Source of the DNA: Trueperaceae bacterium
GTDB lineage: Bacteria; Deinococcota; Deinococci; Deinococcales; Trueperaceae
Reading direction: 5' to 3'
Assembly: GCA_003567075.1 (NCBI GenBank)
Contig: PXAU01000368.1
Location: 1-9,657 of the forward strand
Length of the DNA stretch: 9,657 nucleotides
Shown: piece by piece, positions 6,967 to 9,657 of the stretch
Position numbering within the stretch: the stretch's first letter is position 1
Layout of the letters: the number at the start of each line of letters is the position of its first letter
Position numbers and translations under genes: made by a program
The notes under the pieces: generated by a model
Seen by the model: the letters and a program-made list of their open reading frames with translations, nothing else
What the model was told of the DNA's origin: nothing
Databases searched by the model: none

Positions 6967-6998
6967 GCCCGATTATGTGGCGCGGAACATAATCGGGC
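6967..6998. repeat. terminal 12-bp inverted repeat at the right RIT boundary
   Basis: GCCCGATTATGT (6967-6978) and ACATAATCGGGC (6987-6998) form a perfect inverted repeat around an 8-bp centre, much like a tyrosine recombinase core site. The inner 20 bp (6973-6992) belong to the element and match in position the palindrome at 1795-1814 of the RIT remnant. The outer TCGGGC (6993-6998) is istA sequence. There is no counterpart at the left end. Confidence 0.85.
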
Positions 6999-7633
6999 AT
7001 CAGCAGCGACGCGACACCACCAAAGTAGACCCAGGCGTCCTCCAAGCCGTCGATCAGGTCCTTGAGCCGCTGCGAGAACGTCACGAACAGGTACTGGAGC
7101 CGACTGCACGGCAGCGCCACCGACAAGCCCCACAACAACCGCTTTCGGCCATCACCATCGGGCACCAGCCCCAAGCGACCGAAGTCGACCTGCGCGTACA
7201 GGCCCGGCGGCGGATCATCGAGCCGCACCGTGATGCGCCGCTGATCCTGGAACCCACACTGCGTCACCGCGAAGCGATGCAGGCTGCTGTACGGCACCCG
7301 CACGCCCTCGCGCGCCAGCAGCTGCTGCACCTTCGTCAGCCGCAAGCCACGCTTCTCGTTCGCTGACGGCGTCAACCACTCGCGAACGCGCTCCTGGTGC
7401 GGCATCAGCAGCAACTCGCTCTCGCCGGGACCCCGCTCACGCGCGACGCCGCTGGCGCGCGCCACCGCGCCAGCGAGCCCGTCCGTAACCACCATCCCCG
7501 GCCGCCAGCCGAGCCTCTCAGCCCGCTTCACGTAACGACCGATCGTCTTGCGGGCATGACCCGTGACGCGCGCGATCTCCGAGCGCGACTCGCCACGACC
7601 AACCCGCTCCAGCACCACCTTGATCTCGAACAT
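6993..7633 (-). pseudogene. istA: IS21 transposase IstA, N-terminal part
   Basis: ATG at 7633, with GAGAGG a few bases upstream. Residues 1-45 form a helix-turn-helix domain (SRSEIARVTGHARKTIGRYVKRA) that binds the IS ends. A second DNA-binding stretch (GLRLTKVQQLLAREGV) follows, then the catalytic core with the first Asp at residue 150 (AQVDFG). The protein is broken at residue 214, the Asp of MPD-NLK, which is the second catalytic Asp of the DDE triad. The reconstructed spacing from Asp214 to Glu260 fits IS21 transposases. As it stands the frame runs into the RIT element and stops at 6878, making a 213-residue piece with a foreign tail. A possible in-frame ATG at 7672 lacks family support. 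Confidence 0.92.
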
Positions 7634-7710
7634 GGCCACCTCTCGATACGCCACCGCACCACACCTCCACACGAAGTGCGATCACGATGGCAGAAGTAGC
7701 TACGACCTGA

Positions 7711-7821
7711 GGCAAGCTCGCGAGAGAACCGAACGACCACCCGCGTCAAGCCCGCGAGAAGACCACCCTCCACTGAGTCAAGCCCGCGAGAAAAGGTGGG
7801 TCAAGCTCGTGGGAACTGACA
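7711..7821 (-). repeat. IS21 left end with four iterated repeats
   Basis: Four copies of a roughly 16-bp unit occur in the same direction. Exact copies GTCAAGCCCGCGAGAA are at 7745-7760 and 7777-7792. Variants are at 7711-7726 (GGCAAGCTCGCGAGAG) and 7800-7816 (GTCAAGCTCGTGGGAAC). Start-to-start spacings are 34, 32 and 23 bp. The outer edge TGTCAG (- strand) at 7821 fits the TG-starting tips of IS21 elements, which are known for multiple IstA-binding repeats at their ends. The promoter of istA is expected in 7634-7710, but no clear -35/-10 pair was identified. Confidence 0.85.
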
Positions 7822-7890
7822 CCACCCGGTCGCAGACAAACGCGCAGCGCCCGGCGGACGTGGGACAGACCAACCCATAGGGAGACTCGC

Positions 7891-8437
7891 ATGCCAAGAG
7901 GAACCGCGGTTCGACTGAACGGTGTTCGGAAGTGGCTCGCGGCGGGTATCGCCGTGGCCGCCATCGGCGGCTTCGGAGCTTGGGCGCAAGAGGCCGCCCC
8001 AGAGGCAGCCTTGCTCATCGACGGTGGACGCCTCGGCAACCTCGTCACGCTGGGCGAGGACCTCGACGAGGTGGCGGCGCGCTTCGGACCGCTGTCGCCG
8101 ATGCCAGTCCCGTTCGCGGGCTTCAAGATGTACCCCGTCCCGTCCACGCCACCCTTCCTCGTCGCCGCCTGTGACGCGACGGGCACCGTCAGCCAGGCGG
8201 TGCTGCAAGAACCGGGACCCGACACGCTCGGTTTCCGGACGGCGGCGGGGATCGGCCTGGGCGCCAGCGAGGCGGACGTCGTGGCTGCATACGGGGAGCC
8301 CCGAGGAACGCCGACCGTGGTTCGAGGGCTCCGAGCTCATCAACCCACAGCTCGGCTTCGTGTTCGGCCTGGACGGTCAGCACCAACGGGTCATTTCGCT
8401 CGGCATCTTCCTAGGAACGTACATGCAGTGCCCGTGA
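7891..8437 (+). pseudogene. exported protein of unknown family, frameshifted
   Basis: Start ATG 7891 has AGGGAG about 8 bases upstream. Residues 1-33 look like a Sec signal peptide: basic start, hydrophobic stretch LAAGIAVAAIGGFGAWA, likely cleavage after AWA. The mature part has two similar segments, LGEDLDEVAARFG and LGASEADVVAAYGEP, resembling the helix-turn of BamE/SmpA-like small envelope proteins; I cannot assign a family. After AYGEP the reading frame changes. Removing one C from the CCCC run at 8299-8302 continues the protein as EERRPWFEGSELINPQLGFV to a stop at 8435-8437, giving 181 residues. Without the correction the frame runs on to 8481 with low-complexity sequence. This is either a true mutation or a sequencing error. 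Confidence 0.7.
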
Positions 8438-8498
8438 TCGCCGCGCGCCACACCAGGGCCTGGCGGCCGTCGAGAGCGTGAGCCGGACGGCGTTGCCT

Positions 8499-9092
8499 TC
8501 AGGGGTGCGGCGGCACCGGCGAGTCGAGCTGCGCCAGCACGCTGATGGCGGGGTAGTCGTCACCCGTGTCGCACGTGCCGGTGTGCCAGTAGACGCGCGC
8601 GGCGGCGCTGTTGAGGCTCGTGACGATCAACTCGTACACGCCTGGATGCCGCAGCTCCGGGTTGGCCTCCATGTGCGTGCGGAGCGCCTCACCCGTGATC
8701 TGCACCGAGTCCTCGAAGGTGAACGGTCGCTCGAGCGGGAACTGGCAGTGGTGCGCCCGGAACACGTAGTCGTGCAGGAGATACGCCGGCGCGTACGCCC
8801 AGGGCGACAAATGCGGGAAGGCCCGCAGCACCCGCGGCGTACTGCCCCCGTCCGTGATCAGCACGCCCGGCTCGATCACGCTGCCGTCGGACCGCTCGAA
8901 GCGGAACGGGTCGTCGGGGTTTGGGATGTAGACGAAGATGTCGCTGTCCACCCAGCGCAGGTCGATGGTGCCGTGGAAGGTCCCCGGCTCGACGGCCTCG
9001 TACCGGGCCGGGACGCAGGCGCTGAGGCCGGCGACGAGGATCGCGACCAAGAACGACGACACCACAGGAGGAGCGAACGTCGACCGACACAT
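8499..9092 (-). CDS. DUF1353-family lipoprotein
   Basis: 197 residues. The N-terminus is a lipoprotein signal peptide: hydrophobic VVSSFLVAILVAG followed by the lipobox L-S-A-C, with Cys26 the predicted lipidated residue, so the protein should be membrane-anchored and face outward. The DUF1353 signature is clear: GVLITDGGSTPR (about 77-87), a Pro/Tyr-rich stretch and YLLHDYVF, with His107-Asp108. DUF1353 has no established biochemical role; it is common in phages and usually short and cytosolic, so the lipoprotein form is less usual. Two Cys pairs in the mature region could form disulphides. It faces the frameshifted gene to the left (convergent, about 60 bp between) and points the same way as the flavodoxin-like gene to the right. 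The Shine-Dalgarno sequence before ATG 9092 is weak. Confidence 0.82.
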   Translation of the reverse strand: MCRSTFAPPVVSSFLVAILVAGLSACVPARYEAVEPGTFHGTIDLRWVDSDIFVYIPNPDDPFRFERSDGSVIEPGVLITDGGSTPRVLRAFPHLSPWAYAPAYLLHDYVFRAHHCQFPLERPFTFEDSVQITGEALRTHMEANPELRHPGVYELIVTSLNSAAARVYWHTGTCDTGDDYPAISVLAQLDSPVPPHP

Positions 9093-9213
9093 GCCGCTTC
9101 AGCACCATGCCCTTCGCGTGCCTGCAGCCCTATGGCGCCCGCACCTCGACGCTAGCGCAGGGCCTCGCACGGGCAACGCACACGCCGAGACCGGTGCGGG
9201 GTTGGCGTGACGG

Positions 9214-9657
9214 TCAGCCGGTGGCGAAGGCCCTCGCCCAGGCCCTGGCCCGGTCCGTCTCCCCTTCGCGCGGCGGCCCCAGCGGGCCCTCGAGCACGAA
9301 GCCCTGGGCGGGCGCAGCGAGGTCGCCACCGGCGAGCAGCAGCCGTCGCTCGATGCGCGCGGCCGGGTAGCCGAACCAGCGGCCGAGCAAGGCGGCCACC
9401 GGTCGCCTTCCGCCGCTCACGTCGAGGCGCGTGTCGAACGCGGCGACGCGCACGTCCTGCAGGCTCCCGAGCTGCAGCTTCGCGAGCCACGACAGGATGC
9501 CCGGGCTGGGGCGGGGCGAGCGCCCGGGCGAACCCACCACCAGTAGCGTCACCCCCTCGAGATGCCCGGGTTGGAACTGCTCTGGCCGCAGCGTCCGCAC
9601 CGGCGAGCGCAGCGCCAGGACCTCGGCGATCGCGCGCGCGACGATCTCCGTGTTGCC
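9214..9657 (-). CDS. flavodoxin-family protein, 5' end outside the window
   Basis: The frame is open to the window edge (147 residues visible). It begins GNTEIVARAIAEVLA, the end of the flavodoxin FMN-phosphate loop (consensus T/S-x-T-G-N-T) and the first helix. A GTG at 9600 is therefore not the true start; only about 10 residues should be missing. VTLLVVGSP is the third strand with its flavin-contacting loop, and VRVAAFDTRLDV is the next core strand. The C-terminal part ends AARAQGF-like (APAQGFVLEGPLG) and REGETDRARAWARAFATG, as in the stand-alone flavodoxin-like proteins of about 160 residues in high-GC bacteria. Expected role: FMN-binding electron transfer in the cytoplasm, partner unknown. 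No mobile-element sequence is evident here, so it is probably core chromosome. Confidence 0.85.
   Translation of the reverse strand, partial: GNTEIVARAIAEVLALRSPVRTLRPEQFQPGHLEGVTLLVVGSPGRSPRPSPGILSWLAKLQLGSLQDVRVAAFDTRLDVSGGRRPVAALLGRWFGYPAARIERRLLLAGGDLAAPAQGFVLEGPLGPPREGETDRARAWARAFATG

Larger units (their letters stand above)
3469..6992 (+). mobile_element. complete RIT (Recombinase In Trio) element
   Basis: About 3.52 kb. It holds three consecutive intact tyrosine recombinase genes on one strand with 4-bp stop/start overlaps (GTGA, ATGA), flanked by long terminal inverted repeats. This is the diagnostic organisation of RIT elements, where RitA, RitB and RitC are distinct subfamilies always found in this order. 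There is no cargo gene. The ends were located by asking which cut restores the interrupted istA frame, and the result agrees with the repeat layout of a second RIT-type end at 1795. All six catalytic positions are present in each recombinase and the inverted repeats differ at one base in 82, so the element looks recent and possibly active (inference). Confidence 0.92.
2631..7821 (-). mobile_element. IS21-family element remnant, interrupted by the RIT element
   Basis: The left IS terminus is at about 7821, where the - strand begins TGTCAGTTCCCACG, followed by four iterated repeats and istA. istA is split by the RIT element (3469-6992) and then truncated at about 2630 by joining to an IS3 remnant. 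The helper ATPase gene istB, which normally follows istA, and the right IS end are both missing. Since IS21 transposition needs IstA and IstB, this copy is dead. Confidence 0.85.

Noticed and set aside
6619..7065. Open frame crossing the ritC 3' end and the terminal repeat
   Set aside because: Low-complexity Thr/Pro/Ser translation in a shadow frame; it merely reads through the repeat also seen in the 2533-3612 frame.
7711..7816. A CRISPR-like array
   Set aside because: The four short repeats are degenerate, unevenly spaced (34, 32, 23 bp) and lie at an IS21 terminus, where iterated transposase-binding repeats are expected.

Overview
This is a high-GC bacterial chromosome segment (most codons end in G or C) built around a stack of broken and nested mobile elements. 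The host phylum cannot be fixed from the sequence. The flanks look like ordinary chromosome: a tRNA-Arg at the left, and a signal-peptide protein, a DUF1353 lipoprotein and a flavodoxin-like gene at the right.

Left flank (1-1794): tRNA-Arg(ACG) is followed by an intact DUF3800-family gene on the + strand. On the - strand lies a frameshifted C-terminal scrap of a phage/island-type tyrosine integrase. Bases 116-381, between the tRNA and the DUF3800 gene, hold no convincing gene, and neither do 1495-1588.

Mobile-element pile (1795-7821): on the - strand, reading from high to low coordinates, an IS21-family element begins at about 7821 with four iterated end repeats and runs into istA. istA is cut at the codon of its second catalytic Asp by a complete 3.5-kb RIT (Recombinase In Trio) element at about 3469-6992. 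That element has three intact, translationally overlapping tyrosine recombinases (ritA, ritB, ritC) between 82-bp near-perfect terminal inverted repeats. istA resumes at 3468 and is lost at about 2630, where the 3' end of an IS3-family element is joined to it; istB is missing. At 2500/2499 the IS3 end abuts the catalytic half of a second RitC-like recombinase, whose element end lies at 1795, inside the integrase scrap.

Main observation: the intact RIT and the RIT remnant share no obvious primary sequence at their right ends, yet carry the same grid of TTAT-starting 9-bp half-sites at identical spacings. The grid includes an inverted pair around a 6-bp spacer, as in XerCD/dif sites. The half-site sequence differs between the two elements (TTATGTGGC versus TTATCCCGC/G/T). 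The intact element's boundaries can be read to the base (TCG on both sides), and removing it restores the istA frame.

Right flank (7822-9657): an exported protein gene carries an apparent +1 frameshift in a C run. Facing it are a DUF1353 lipoprotein gene and, cut by the window edge, a flavodoxin-family gene. Bases 7822-7890, 8438-8498 and 9093-9213 are short intergenic stretches with nothing I can name beyond a ribosome-binding site before 7891.
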